Source: Apostichopus japonicus (lineage: Eukaryota > Echinodermata > Holothuroidea > Aspidochirotida > Stichopodidae). Taken from it: a stretch of DNA of 64,000 nt. Positions 13,301 through 23,800 of this stretch are shown piece after piece (the first letter of the stretch is position 1; each line of letters opens with the position of its first letter). The DNA lies in the NCBI RefSeq assembly GCF_037975245.1, contig NC_092563.1:13382001-13446000 (forward strand). The letters are read 5' to 3'. Under the pieces are notes generated by a model that saw only the letters and a list, made by a program, of their open reading frames with translations, ran no database searches and was not told the DNA's origin. Made by a program: the position numbers and the translations under genes.

Positions 13301-14201
13301 CTTCAATTGATAAGTTCACTATTGACTAGTTTAACAAACATGACATAAAGGGAACAAATAATAAAATATTCTTTGTCATGACCAATTCTTAGTTTGACTA
13401 CTTTCAAATGTCAACAACTTAGGGCAATGACACATTGTTTTTTTGTAATCAGGTTTTTAAACTTTCATTGCATAATGTCGCAACATTCAATTGACTGTGA
13501 ATGATATGAATATTACATTGTACATGTTGATGATTATCTAGTAACTTATAAAATATGTAAGTGAAAACATTTAAAAATTAAATCCTTCCAAAATATACAG
13601 AAGAAAAAGGTCGTAAGGTCGCACAACAACGTAAGTCATGATTTGTAACTTCGCTATACAAGCCTGCATGGAGGGGTGTGTTATGTCCCTGAAATTTTGC
13701 AACAACCTTTGGCACTGGTCGTTGAGTTTGTGACCAAAAGCCAGCACTGCTTCTTGAAACAAACATAATGGTAACTCTAAACTACTTACTAGCCCAGTAG
13801 TACTACTACTAGTACCTAGTAGTAGTATTACTGTACTTGCCTTAGCCTGCCTACATTCCTTTAAGACTGAGAGATAGGCCTACCGATAATTGGATGTGAA
13901 AATTCAAGTATCACAGATAAATAATGATTGCAACAGCAGGTCAATTTTTAATATTCTTTTCTTCGAATGTCATCCAAAACAGTGCCAATGCTTAAAATAA
14001 TAAACTCAGCGCAAGGCAGCTAGTTAATGCCTTTAATACTAATATTTGATATACTATAACATTTGGCCCTATTCCACGAGCAATGTAGTTAGCACAGGAG
14101 TATGCAAACTGTATGGTGTTTACTTTCAAGTTTCAACGAATCAACAAACCTGCTCCTCTTTTACCAATTTTCCTGGCTCGTGTACCACTGGATCGTCCCA
14201 T
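4170..14201 (-). CDS. ACL4: Acl4-type TPR protein, probable uL4 (Rpl4) assembly chaperone; 8 coding exons
   Basis: Eight exons on the minus strand join in a consistent frame: 14201-14150, 13156-12804, 11982-11830, 11464-11370, 10402-10279, 9262-9101, 4993-4850 and 4382-4170 (1296 bp, 431 residues). The N-terminus is basic (residues 1-70, rich in Lys and Arg). TPR helices follow from about residue 80 to 370, including an 'AKKFCKKAIELDPRNLKALE' repeat and 'CFNKAIEIEPNAGFAKYMYL', the latter followed by GQLS as in Acl4 proteins. 'ISQAYTSIAEIYLTDAC' is another family hallmark. The C-terminus is very acidic (about residues 385-431). In yeast, Acl4 is a dedicated chaperone that binds the long internal loop of newly made Rpl4 and carries it to pre-ribosomes; the role here is inferred by homology. 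The start ATG has A at -3 and G at +4. Seven introns are present. Intron 2 is AT-AC (U12 type), the other six are GT-AG, and intron 6 is swollen to 4.1 kb by repeats. The family call is strong; orthology was not tested by alignment. Confidence 0.85.
4746..4770. repeat. (GT)n microsatellite
   Basis: About twelve TG dinucleotides in intron 7 of the Acl4-like gene. Confidence 0.95.
4850..4993 (-). CDS. ACL4: ACL4-like exon 7 (residues 314-361)
   Basis: Acceptor TTCCACAG, donor AAG|GTATGT. Encodes 'KAESVLCGLLEESDQVVQVW' and 'YMLGLLQVQRK', the last TPR. It lies 4.1 kb downstream of exon 6 because of a repeat island in the intron. Confidence 0.88.
5163..8546. repeat. Repeat island of about 400-600-bp units rich in TGACCT/AGGTCA, in ACL4-like intron 6
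   Basis: Several diverged copies of the same modules: 'ctagttttttatcattaatt', 'gacctttggtgacctcgg', 'catgaccgttaagtttgaaa', 'actgggagttattgcattaa' and 'aatagcatcgaaactgtaaa'. The island is bounded by GGTTCCTTGCTT near 5163 and by its inverted match GCTAAAGCAAGGAACC at 8531-8546, suggesting a single transposon with internally amplified modules. I found no clear target duplication. Short open frames here are repeat-derived. Confidence 0.85.
8452..8504. repeat. (AC)n/(ATAC)n compound microsatellite
   Basis: CA dinucleotides, a run of catacata units, then CA dinucleotides again, near the right edge of the repeat island. Confidence 0.95.
9101..9262 (-). CDS. ACL4: ACL4-like exon 6 (residues 260-313)
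   Basis: Acceptor CATCACCAG, donor GAT|GTAAGTG. Encodes 'NAKASIETSLSLW' and 'YPSRIECAKILIELEEYD', TPR-type helices with an acidic loop between them. Confidence 0.88.
10279..10402 (-). CDS. ACL4: ACL4-like exon 5 (residues 218-259)
   Basis: Acceptor CATCATAG; the first base completes the Cys codon. Encodes 'FEDNAEQRCKECLDRAVEEN' and 'AHQLMASYWLSKDDQE', a TPR. Donor GAG|GTAATT. Confidence 0.88.
10474..10600 (+). mobile_element. Interspersed repeat with U2-snRNA-like head, copy 1
   Basis: Contains 'agatcatgtgtagtatct' followed by 'attccctttcc', then about 60 bases later 'gatcactcggtcacag', 'gatgcaagggg' and 'ggggttgagag'. The same modules in the same order occur at 40797-41090. The first module resembles the branch-site recognition part of U2 snRNA. 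The copy lies in ACL4-like intron 4. Confidence 0.55.
11174..11287. repeat. Inverted repeat made of two decayed hammerhead-like sequences
   Basis: The outer bases pair ('taaaagttagag' with 'ctctaacttttac'). On the minus strand 11225-11187 reads GCCT, CTGAAGA, a stem-loop, AAAACTTC and AGGC, which is the hammerhead order with a changed GAAA core. On the plus strand 11234-11272 contains the perfect stem GATCCT/AGGATC followed by GAAATGTC. The arrangement resembles two Penelope-type ends placed head to head. It lies in ACL4-like intron 4. Confidence 0.5.
11370..11464 (-). CDS. ACL4: ACL4-like exon 4 (residues 187-217 plus split Cys218)
   Basis: Acceptor TCTTTCAG, donor TTG|GTAAGTG. Encodes the conserved 'ISQAYTSIAEIYLTDA' stretch preceded by a short acidic linker. 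Confidence 0.88.
11830..11982 (-). CDS. ACL4: ACL4-like exon 3 (residues 136-186)
   Basis: Begins with TGC TTC AAT AAA right after a CTGCAC acceptor (AC, not AG). Joining to exon 2 gives AMECFNKAIEIEPN, a perfect TPR helix. It ends AAA ATG CAG before GTAAATG. Confidence 0.9.
11983..12803 (-). other. U12-type AT-AC intron (ACL4-like intron 2)
   Basis: The minus strand reads GAG|ATATCCTTTT at the donor, the consensus for U12-dependent AT-AC introns. It ends TCCTTAATGTTCTTCTGCAC|TGC. The branch element TCCTTAAT (12002-11995) matches the U12 consensus and lies about 13 nt from the AC acceptor, the usual U12 distance. There is no polypyrimidine tract of the major class and no GT-AG alternative that keeps the frame. 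Length 821 bp. Confidence 0.92.
12480..12700. mobile_element. SINE/MITE-like interspersed repeat ('tatatagcgcc' type)
   Basis: An AT-rich 'aataatcataataaat' lead is followed by 'cttatatagcgccaaaaaag' and 'ctcaaggggctttaca'. This kind of sequence is familiar as a dispersed repeat in marine invertebrate genomes. It sits inside the U12-type intron, about 100 bases from the donor. Exact limits are unclear. Confidence 0.5.
12804..13156 (-). CDS. ACL4: ACL4-like exon 2 (residues 18-135)
   Basis: Follows a TTCCACAG acceptor and encodes a Lys-rich linker, then the first TPR pair. It ends in phase 0 at ...AMEGAG-type codons 'GCA ATG GAG'. No GT donor exists within about 40 bases; the next bases are ATATCCTTT, the U12 AT-AC donor. 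Confidence 0.9.
14150..14201 (-). CDS. ACL4: ACL4-like exon 1 (residues 1-17, phase 1 end)
   Basis: Starts ATGGGACGATCC (MGRSSGTRARKIGKRGA) and ends GCAG before a GTTTGT donor. The split glutamate codon is completed by exon 2. The basic N-terminus fits a nuclear-entering ribosome assembly factor. Confidence 0.7.
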
Positions 14202-14360
14202 TCTGCACAACTTATAACAAATATTACAACACAGCAAATAGACGAGTTGAAAATTTCGCCTGTCAATGTTTTCATGTGTACGTCTCCGCAGCCACACGCG
14301 ATTACAATATGTTTTATATGCACATGTGAAGATTGCGAAACTAGCCAATGAAAACTAGAC
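14202..14360 (-). promoter_or_regulatory. Probable promoter and 5' UTR of the ACL4-like gene
   Basis: On the minus strand there is an ATTGGCT (inverted CCAAT) at 14348-14342 and a CATATAAAAC TATA-like element at about 14320-14311, roughly 110 bases before the ATG. The foldback element begins only about 70 bases further upstream. Confidence 0.4.
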
Positions 14361-15089
14361 AACAATTCTGCCAAAAGTACCAAAAATGGTCACAGATGAT
14401 ATAATCGTTTACACTTGATCAAGCGACCTGTTTGAACGTAGCAGCCACTAAGAGCAGCCACTAACAGCAGCCAATAGTGTATACATCAACGTTACACGCC
14501 GTTGGCCACTGATGTTTGTACACTGTGACGAGCGCTGGGTACGCTGTGGCGGGAAAGTGGATCCCCAGCAGCCACTAAGGGCAGCCTAAATTAGCGGACA
14601 ATAACAAGACTGCTACTTTTTCGTACCTGTTTTAAAGCGATAAAAATTAACGCTATGAATACTGTAAAATGCCAATAATTGCACCATATGAGAGATGAGT
14701 TGTTGCTCTTTCATGTAATATAATTTTGGAATTTAATGGTGGACGAAATCTGCATCCATATTGAACTGAAACTTGTGATCCTACCAAATCTTGTGGAGAA
14801 AGGCGTAAATTGCGGCAATTTTTATACCATTTTTTTTCTTTTTTTTTTCAAATGTCTAAACAATTAATTTATGAGAATATGCAACAGTCAAGAGGGGTAC
14901 AATGACGATGTTAAGTTATTCCTCTTACACGTGGTATGAAAAAACAGCCAGTAACACTTTGATTTATTGAAATTCGATGGCTACAAACCGTTCGATCCTA
15001 ACAGGAGTGGGATGCAAATGGGAAAATTAGCTTGAAACGCGCGGTAATGTGTTATGATCCAAACGTATTATTATTTCAAAATCGGTTGA

Positions 15090-17660
15090 TTTGAGTTATC
15101 GACCTAGTTAGGAGGTCCGGTTAGCATCAAATCAAAGAAAACAATTTCTTCTTTCACCTACTATCGGTAACAAAGCCGATTTTTTTGACCAAAAGTGGCC
15201 TAAACGTTTTAAAATATTGATATTTTTTTCTTCTTCTTCAAAATCAATTAATTTTAGTTATGGAGCCTACTGGCATGTCTGGTTAGCACCACATTAAAGT
15301 AGAAAGGTTCCTCTTTCACGTGGTATACCTCTACTATCGGTAACAAAAATGATTTCTTGACCAAAAATGGCCTTAAAGTTTTAACCCCGATACGGACATC
15401 TCTAAACGCGCTGTATATACGTAGTGTGTAATGACAAGAAAAATGGTTAATTTTTATTTTTTTCAAAATCGATTAACTTTAGTTATGGAGCCTACTGGCA
15501 TGTCCGGTTAGCACCAAATTAAAGTAGACAGGTTCATCTTTCACGTGATATACCTCTACTATCGGTAACAAAAATGATTTCTTGACCAAAAGTGGCCTTA
15601 AAGTTTTAACCCCGATACGGACATCTCTAAACGCACTGTAGCCTATATATCTAATGTGTAATGATAAGAAAAATGATTTTTTTTCTTCAAAATCGATTAA
15701 CTTTAGTTATGGAGCCTACTGGCATGTCCGGTTAGCACCACATTAAAGTAGAAAGGTTCCTCTTTCACGTGGTATACATCTACTGTCGGTAACAAAAATG
15801 ATTTCTTGACCAAAAATGGCCTCAAAGTTTTAAACCCGATACGGACATCTCTAAAAGCACTGTATATACGTAACATGTAATGATCCCAAATTTTTTCCCC
15901 TTCAAAATCGATTAACTTTTGTTATGGAGCCTACTGGCATGTCTGGTTAGCACCACATTAAAGTAGACAGGTTCATTTTTCACGTGATATACCTCTACTA
16001 TCGGTAACAAAAATGATTTCTTGACCAAAAATGGCCTTAAAGTTTTAACCCCGATACGGACATCTCTAAACGCGCTGTATATACGTAATGTGTAATGATC
16101 AGAAAAATTTATGATTTTTATTTTTTTCAAAATCGATTAACTTTAGTTATAGAGCCTACTGGCATGTCCGGTTAGCACCACATTAAAGTAGACAGGTTCA
16201 TCTTTCACGTGATATACCTCTACTATCGGTAACAAAAATGATTTCTTGACCAAAAATGGCCTTAAAGTTTTAACCCTGATACGGACATCTCTAAACGCGC
16301 TGTATATACGTTATGTGTAATTATAAGAAAAATGGTTAATTTTTATTTTTTTCAAAATCGATTAACTTTAGTTATGGAGCCTACTGGCATGTCCGGTTAG
16401 CACCACATTAAAGTAGACAGGTTCATCTTTCACGTGGTATACCTCTACTATCGGTAACAAAAATGATTTCTTGACCAAAAATGGCCTTAAAGTTTTAACC
16501 CCGATACGGACATCTCTAAACGCGCTGTATATACGTAATGTGTAATGATCAGAAAAATGGTTAATTTTTATTTTTTTTCAAAATCGATTAACTTTAGTTA
16601 TGGAGCCTACTGGCATGTCCGGTTAGCACCACATTAAAGTAGAAAGGTTCATCTTTCACGTGATATACCTCTACTATCGGTAACAAAAATGATTTCTTGA
16701 CCAAAAATGACCTTAAAGTTTTAACCTCGATACCGACCACTCTTTAAACGCGCTGTATATACGTTATGTGTAATGATCAAAATTTCTTTTTTTCTTCAAA
16801 ATCGATTAACTTTAGTTATGGAGCCTACTGGGATGTCCAGTTAGCACCACATTAAAGCAGAAAGGTTCCTCTTTTACGTGTTATACCTCTTCTATCGGTA
16901 ACAAAAATGATTTCTTGACCACAAGTGGCCTCAAAGTGTTAACCCCGATACAGACCCTTCTCTAAACGCGCTGTATATCTAATGTGTAATGATCAGAAAA
17001 ATGATTTTTTTTCTTCAAAATCGATTAACTTTAGTTATGGAGCCTACTGGGATGTCCGAATAGGACCACATTAAAGTAGAAAGGTTCCTCTTTTACGTGG
17101 TATACCTCTTCTATCGGTAACAAAAATGATTTCTTGACCAAAAGTGACCTTAAAGTTTTAACCCCGATACAGACATCTCTAAACGCGCTGTATATACGTA
17201 ATGTGTAATGATAAGAAAAATGGTTAATTTTTATTTTTTTCAAAATCGATTAACTTTAGGTATGGAGCCTACTGGCATGTCCGGTTAGCACCACATTAAA
17301 GTAGAAAGGTTCATCTCTCACGTGGTATACCTCTTCTATCGGTAACAAAAATGATTTCTTGACCAAAAATGGCCTTAAAGTTTTAACCCCGATACGGACC
17401 ACTCTCTAAACGCGCTGTATATACGTTATGTGTAATGATCAGAATTTCTTTTTTTCTTCAAAATCGATTAACTTTAGTTATGGAGCCTACTGGCATGTCC
17501 GGTTAGCACCACATTAAAGTAGAAAGGTTCCTCTTTCACGTGGTATACCTCTATTATCGGTAACAAAATGATTTCTTGACCAAAAGTGGCCTTAAAATTT
17601 TAACCCTGATACGGACATATCTAAACGCGCTGTATATACGTTATGTGTAATGATCCAAAA
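15090..17660 (-). repeat. Left arm array of foldback element 1, about 12 units
   Basis: Units of about 217-226 bp with marker 'ggagcctactggcatgtc', then 'ctatcggtaacaaaaatgat', 'ttcttgaccaaaa' and 'cgcgctgtatatacg'. The first unit (15090-15240) is degenerate and the others are nearly alike. About 70-codon frames recurring in each unit on the minus strand begin with TTG and are broken by indels between units, so they are not annotated as genes. Confidence 0.93.
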
Positions 17661-17664
17661 AATG

Positions 17665-18160
17665 ATTAATTCCTGTGTGGGCAATTGGGCCTTTGAGGTT
17701 GCTGTATGGGTCCCGTTACAGTTAAAATATGAAGTCGTTGGTATTTTTGGATACCGCAATGTCCAATAGGGCCAACACCTCTAAACGAATTATCCTGCTT
17801 TTTGTTAACATAATCAAATCACGTGTGGGCCATGGGCCCTTGAGGTTGTCTGGGCCATGGTAGAGGATAAATTTGTAGTCATAGGTTTTTCTTTTTTTAA
17901 TACCCGACAACCTTATGGTCCAGCCCCAATAAAAAGAAATCATCCTGCTCTCTTTTCACATGATTAAATCATGTGTGGGCCATGGGCCCTTTCTGGCTGC
18001 TGTATGGGTCCTGGTACATCATAAAGTTGCTGTAATTAGTATTTTGGGACACCCCAATGTTTAACTGGTGTACCGCAAAATGAATTATCCCTGTCTCTTT
18101 TCGCATGATTAATACCATTTTGATGGGCCCTTCTGCAGGGCCCGTCACAAGGTACAATTA
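17665..18160. repeat. Inner inverted repeat of foldback element 1, left copy
   Basis: Two or three units of about 150-180 bp with 'gtgtgggccatgggccc' and 'gaggttgctgtatgggtcc'. The inverse lies at about 18535-18895: 'ggcccagacaacctcaaggg' and 'ggccctattggacattgcgg' there mirror this side. Both sets flank a central spacer. Confidence 0.8.
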
Positions 18161-18534
18161 CTGTCATTGCTATGGTTCTAAAAGTATCTTACTTTGAGTT
18201 TTATCCAGCGCTTTTGCCTTGCGTCTTTCACATGATTAAATCAACATTTGAGCCCCCTATTTTAATTGAAGGCACATTTAGACTACATACACGCACATTG
18301 TGTGGCACGGCAGCAACACATAACATTGAATCCTGGTCATAAACGGACATAAGCTGCCCATTAAACCCTCTGTCTCTTTTCAAATCTTCTGGGTTCCCGG
18401 TCCAGTTGAGTATCGAATCGATGCAGACTGGGTTGAAAGTAAACGCGGGCCAAGTGCAGTGCAATGCAATAAACTAGGCTCACATCACTGCAAGATGCGA
18501 GCCATCATAATGACGTCACAGGTCGATTTACTGC
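18161..18534. other. Central spacer of foldback element 1
   Basis: Unique-looking sequence at the centre of the palindrome. A 78-codon minus-strand frame (18228-18464) has no recognisable domain, and I do not call it a gene. Confidence 0.5.
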
Positions 18535-18919
18535 AAATTTATCCTCTACCATGGCCCAGACAACCTCAAGGGCCCATGGCCCACGCGTGATTTGATCATG
18601 TGCAAAGACACAAGGATTATTCTATAGTTGCATTGGACCCTTTATACATTGGAGAAACCAAAAAATACCATCTACGACTTTTATCTGTACCGGGCCCCAG
18701 GCAACAGCCATAAAGTGCCCATGGCCCACACATGATTTGATTATGTTAACAAAATCAGGATAATTCTTTTAGAGGTGTTGGCCCTATTGGACATTGCGGT
18801 ATCTAAAAATACCAACGACTTCATTTTTAACTGTAACGGGGCCCATGCAGCAACCTCAAAGGCCCAATTGCCCACACAGGAATTAATCTTTTTTTGGATC
18901 ATTACACATAACGTATATA
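18535..18919. repeat. Inner inverted repeat of foldback element 1, right copy, ending in a cut array unit
   Basis: Mirror of 17665-18160. At 18896-18919 it runs into 'ggatcattacacataacgta', the start of an outer-array unit, and then stops abruptly. The array resumes at about 20867. Confidence 0.8.
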
Positions 18920-19107
18920 TATGTTGAATTTGACATGTTGATAGACGTAATGACATATTGGTATTTTGTCTCCATATGTTCATATGGAATTGTAACATGT
19001 TGATATCGAATTGGACATATATATTAACTTGGACACTCCACTTTCTTTTTCGACATTTATGGAACGTTTGGCTCTCCGTACTCTTCGACTGTCTTTGTGT
19101 TATGTTT

Positions 19108-19449
19108 TCACTTAGTTTTGTATGAACTGATCATCTGATCACTGTATCGTCTCTGTATTCCAATCAAGTCTTGGTAATAAACAGAAAGTAATTCATCAAT
19201 TCCTTTCATGTTGCGATCACTCAGCTGATTAGATTTAAGAACTTTCATTCTCGATTCAGCATGACCAATTGTTCGTGGTACCGAAACTTTACGAACGTTT
19301 CTGGTAATACTATTTATATCTACATCTATATTAGTATGTCGGTTCAAGTCACCGAGAAGTATCCCAGACCAAAAAGCAGATGACGGTAATAAAACAGTCT
19401 CCAATTCTTTCATAAGCACTGGAGAGTAAAATAGATTGGGATCATACAT
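19108..19449 (-). pseudogene. Unrecognised coding fragment, interrupted by a MITE
   Basis: A 113-codon open frame starting MYDPNLFYSPVLMKELE and containing 'FWSGILLGDLNRH' and 'ELLSVYYQDLIGIQRRYSDQ'. Its protein-like composition differs from the satellite around it. The frame stays open upstream across the MITE target site (QIQEQ before the M) once the MITE is ignored, but a stop lies a few codons beyond. It may be the C-terminal remnant of a transposon-borne or captured gene. I cannot assign a family. Confidence 0.4.
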
Positions 19450-19462
19450 TTGTTCTTGTATT

Positions 19463-20364
19463 CACTGGCGGATCCAAGGGGGGGGGGGGGCCAAGGGGGG
19501 CCATGCCCCCCCCCAAAGGTGAGCAAAAAAGTGTTTCCGAACATCCGCTAAATCGTATGATTGGAAATTAAAAAAAATCGAGAGGAATAGCAGTGGTAGA
19601 CTAGTCTAAACCTTTTCGTTTTCTGGTTTAAAATTAAATGCAGAGCTCCCAACTGACCCGCAATTCGCGGGAATTAGACCCGCAGTCTAACACCCAAACC
19701 CGCTGACCCGCACAAGCGTCCGAAAAAACCGCATTGTAATTGTAAAGTATACATAAAAAAATTTGCATCGAATTTTGACTTAGCAACCATCATTTCTTTG
19801 GCATTTAGCATAATAGAGTATAAAACCTCCTTTACAGCATCATTTGAACCTTTGAATTGGGGCGAGCAGCGAACATTTTCATGCCACGGGAAAGAATGAA
19901 TTATCACCTACTATTCAATTTATTGATGTTACACAAAAAAAATGCATATTTATACACCCCCTCCCCTTATACCCCTCCCCCAGGACGGCGATTCGTGGCA
20001 TGGACCAGCATTTGCCTTCTCAAGAGTTGGGAGCTATGTAAATGTATGAGCATGAGGATTTACAGTTTAACACCATTTTGCAGTTACAGGTTGGTTGTAA
20101 GAAATTTATAACCTATGAGAAATAAAATTTCTTGAGAAAGATGATCCCAACTTTGTTTTATAAATATTTTAGAAAATTACACCTGGGAAACATTTTTTTT
20201 AGAAGTAAATTAACATCACCATTGTACACTTTTGTCGCACCAAATTGCATCTGAGGGCATTCAGCAATAGAAAATTTTCCAAAGGGGACGGGGGCACCCC
20301 CTCCCCCATATCACTCTAATGCCACTTTGGCCCCTCCCAAACAGAGGCAATGGATCCGCCAGTG
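19463..20364. mobile_element. hAT-type nonautonomous element, 902 bp
   Basis: Perfect 14-bp terminal inverted repeat CACTGGCGGATCCA, flanked by the 8-bp duplication CTTGTATT (19455-19462 and 20365-20372). G- and C-runs lie just inside both ends. 'cccctcccccaggacggcga' in it recurs near 47835, showing a family. No transposase. Confidence 0.92.
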
Positions 20365-20866
20365 CTTGTATTTGATATGCTACTAGATGTAACTAAGTGT
20401 GAATATAGGGTTTGTCATGTCTCATAGAAAGTCTGTTTAACTTATAAGACGTTTTATTGTTGTGATAATATTATCATTCATTCTTTAGAACCTCAAGATC
20501 ATACTGCAGGATGATTCGTACTAGTTAACAAAAGTATCCGATCGTGTGTTAAATGTACAATGTATTCCACACAGACTTCATGTTGGTTATATGTGGTCTT
20601 ATGGTACGATGTGAAGATTTTCTTCTCATGCCTCAAAAAGGTAAATGACTAACTTCTTTTGAAAGAAAATACAGTACGACGAAAAGTTATCAATTTTATT
20701 TGATTACATATTTTGTCTATATAGTCTGATATTTCCGTACAGGTGGAGCACAGAAGTAGATTTGATACAAAGAGTAGCTATGGAGCACAAATATTCAGTT
20801 TATTCCGACAAGAAGGACAAAATTGAATCATAAGTAAATCTAATCAAGAAATCAGTTTTGTTAGGG

Positions 20867-23800
20867 GTCTGTATCGGGGTTAAAACTTTAAGGCCATTTT
20901 TGGTCAAGAAATCATTTTTGTTACCGATAGTAGAGGCATATCACGTGAAAGATGAACCTGTCTACTTCAATGTGGTGCTAACCGGACATCCTAGTAGGCT
21001 CCATAACTAAAGTTAATCGATTTTGAAAAAAATAAAAATCATAAATTTTTCTGATCATTACACATAACGTATATACAGCGCGTTTAGAGATGTCCGTATC
21101 GGGGTTAAAACTTCAAGGTCACTTTTGGTCAAGAAATCATTTTTGTTACCGATAGTAGAGGTATACCACGTGAAAGATGAACCTGTCTACTTTAATGTGG
21201 TGCTAACCGGACATGCCAGTAGGCTCCATAACTAAAGTTAATCGATTTTGAAAAAAATAAAAATTAACCATTTTTCTGATCATTACACACTACGTATATA
21301 CAGCGCGTTTAGAGATGTCCGTATCGGGGTTAAAATTTTAAGGCCATTTTTGGTCAAGAAATCATTTTTGTTACCGATAGTAGAGGTATATTACGTGAAA
21401 GATGAACCTGTCTACTTTAATGTGGTGCTAACCGGACATGCCAGTAGGCTCCATAACTAAAGTTAATCGATTTTGTAAAAATAAAAATCATAAATTTTTC
21501 TGATCATTACACATTACGTATATACAGCGCGTTTAGAGATGTCCGTATCGGGGTTAAAACTTTAAGGCCATTTTTGGTCAAGAAATCATTTTTGTTACCG
21601 ATAGTAGAGGTATATCACGTGAAAGATGAACCTGTCTAATTTAATGTGGTGCTAACCGGACATGCCAGTAGGCTCCATAACTAAAGTTAATCGATTTTCA
21701 AAAAATAAAAATTAACAATTTTTCTGATCATTACACATAACGTATATACAGCGCGTTTAGAGATGTCCATATCGGGGTTAAAACTTCAAGGTCACTTTTG
21801 GTCAAGAAATCATATTTGTTACCGATAGTAGAGGTATATCACGTGAAAGATGAACCTGTCTACTTTAATGTGGTGCTAACCGGACATGCCAGTAGGCTCC
21901 ATAACTAAAGTTAATCGATTTTCAAAAAAAATAAAAATTAACCATTTTTCTGATCATTACACATTACGTATATACAGCGCGTTTAGAGAAGGGTCTGTAT
22001 CGGGGTTAAAACTTCAAGGTCACTTTTGGTCAAGAAATCATTTTTGTTACCGATAGTAGAGGTATACCACGTAAAAGAGGAACCTTTCTACTTTAATGTG
22101 GTGCTAACCGGACATCCTAGTAGGCTCCATAACTAAAGTTAATCGATTTTGAAAAAAATAAAAATCATAAATTTTTCTGATCATTACACATTACGTATAT
22201 ACAGCGCGTTTAGAGATGTCCGTATCGGGGTTAAAACTTTAAGGCCATTTTTGGTCAAGAAATCATTTTTGTTACCGATAGTAGAGGTATATCACGTGAA
22301 AGATGAACCTGTCTACTTCAATGTGGTGCTAACCGGACATCCTAGTAGGCTCCATAACTAAAGTTAATCGATTTTGAAAAAAATAAAAATCATAACTTTT
22401 TCTGATCATTACACATAACGTATATACAGCGCGTTTAGAGATGTCCGTATCGGGGTTAAAACTTCAAGGTCACTTTTGGTCAAGAAATCAGTTTTGTTAC
22501 CGATAGTAGAGGTATACCACGTAAAAGATGAACCTGTGTACTTTAATGTGGTGCTAACCGGACATGCCAGTAGGCTCCATAACTAAAGTTAATCGATTTT
22601 GTAAAAATAAAAATCATAAATTTTTCTGATCATTACACATTACGTATATACAGCGCGTTTAGAGATGTCCGTATCGGGGTTAAAACTTCAAGGCCATTTT
22701 TGGTCAAGAAATCATTTTTGTTACCGATAGTAGAGGTATATCACGTGAAAGATGAACCTGTCTAATTTAATGTGGTGCTAACCGGACATGCCAGTAGGCT
22801 CCATAACTAAAGTTAATCGATTTTCAAAAAATAAAAATTAACAATTTTTCTGATCATTACACATAACGTATATACAGCGCGTTTAGAGATGTCCATATCG
22901 GGGTTAAAACTTCAAGGTCACTTTTGGTCAAGAAATCATTTTTGTTACCGATAGTAGAGGTATATCACGTGAAAGATGAACCTGTCTACTTTAATGTGGT
23001 GCTAACCGGACATGCCAGTAGGCTCCATAACTAAAGTTAATCGATTTTGAAAAAAAATAAAAATTAACCATTTTTCTGATCATTACACACTACGTATATA
23101 CAGCGCGTTTAGAGAAGGGTCTGTATCGGGGTTAAAACTTCAAGGTCACTTTTGGTCAAGAAATCATTTTTGTTACCGATAGTAGAGGTATATCACGTGA
23201 AAGATGAACCTGTCTACTTTAATGTGGTGCTAACCGGACATGCCAGTAGGCTCCATAACTAAAGTTAATCGATTTTGAAAAAAATAAAAATCATAACTTT
23301 TTCTGATCATTACACATAACGTATATACAGCGCGTTTAGAGATGTCCGTATCGGGGTTAAAACTTCAAGGTCACTTTTGGTCAAGAAATCAGTTTTGTTA
23401 CCGATAGTAGAGGTATACCACGTGAAAGATGAACCTGTCTACTTCAATGTGGTGCTAACCGGACATCCTAGTAGGCTCCATAACTAAAGTTAATCGATTT
23501 TGAAAAAAATAAAATTAACCATTTTTCTGATCATTACACATAACGTATATACAGCGCGTTTAGAGAAGGGTCTGTATCGGGGCTAAAACTTCAAGGTCAC
23601 TTTTGGTCAAGAAATCATTTTTGTTACCGATAGTAGAGGTATACCACGTAAAAGATGAACCTTTCTACTTTAATGTGGTGCTAACCGGACATCCTAGTAG
23701 GCTCCATAACTAAAGTAAATCGATTTTGAAAAAAATAAAAATTAACAATTTTTCTGATCATTACACATAACGTATATACAGCGCGTTTAGAGATGTCCGT

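Noticed and set aside
21248-21460. 70-codon frames repeated in nearly every unit of the 220-bp arrays, on both arms
   Set aside because: They start with TTG rather than ATG, units differ by 2-bp indels that break the frame, and base changes do not favour synonymous sites. They are satellite sequence.
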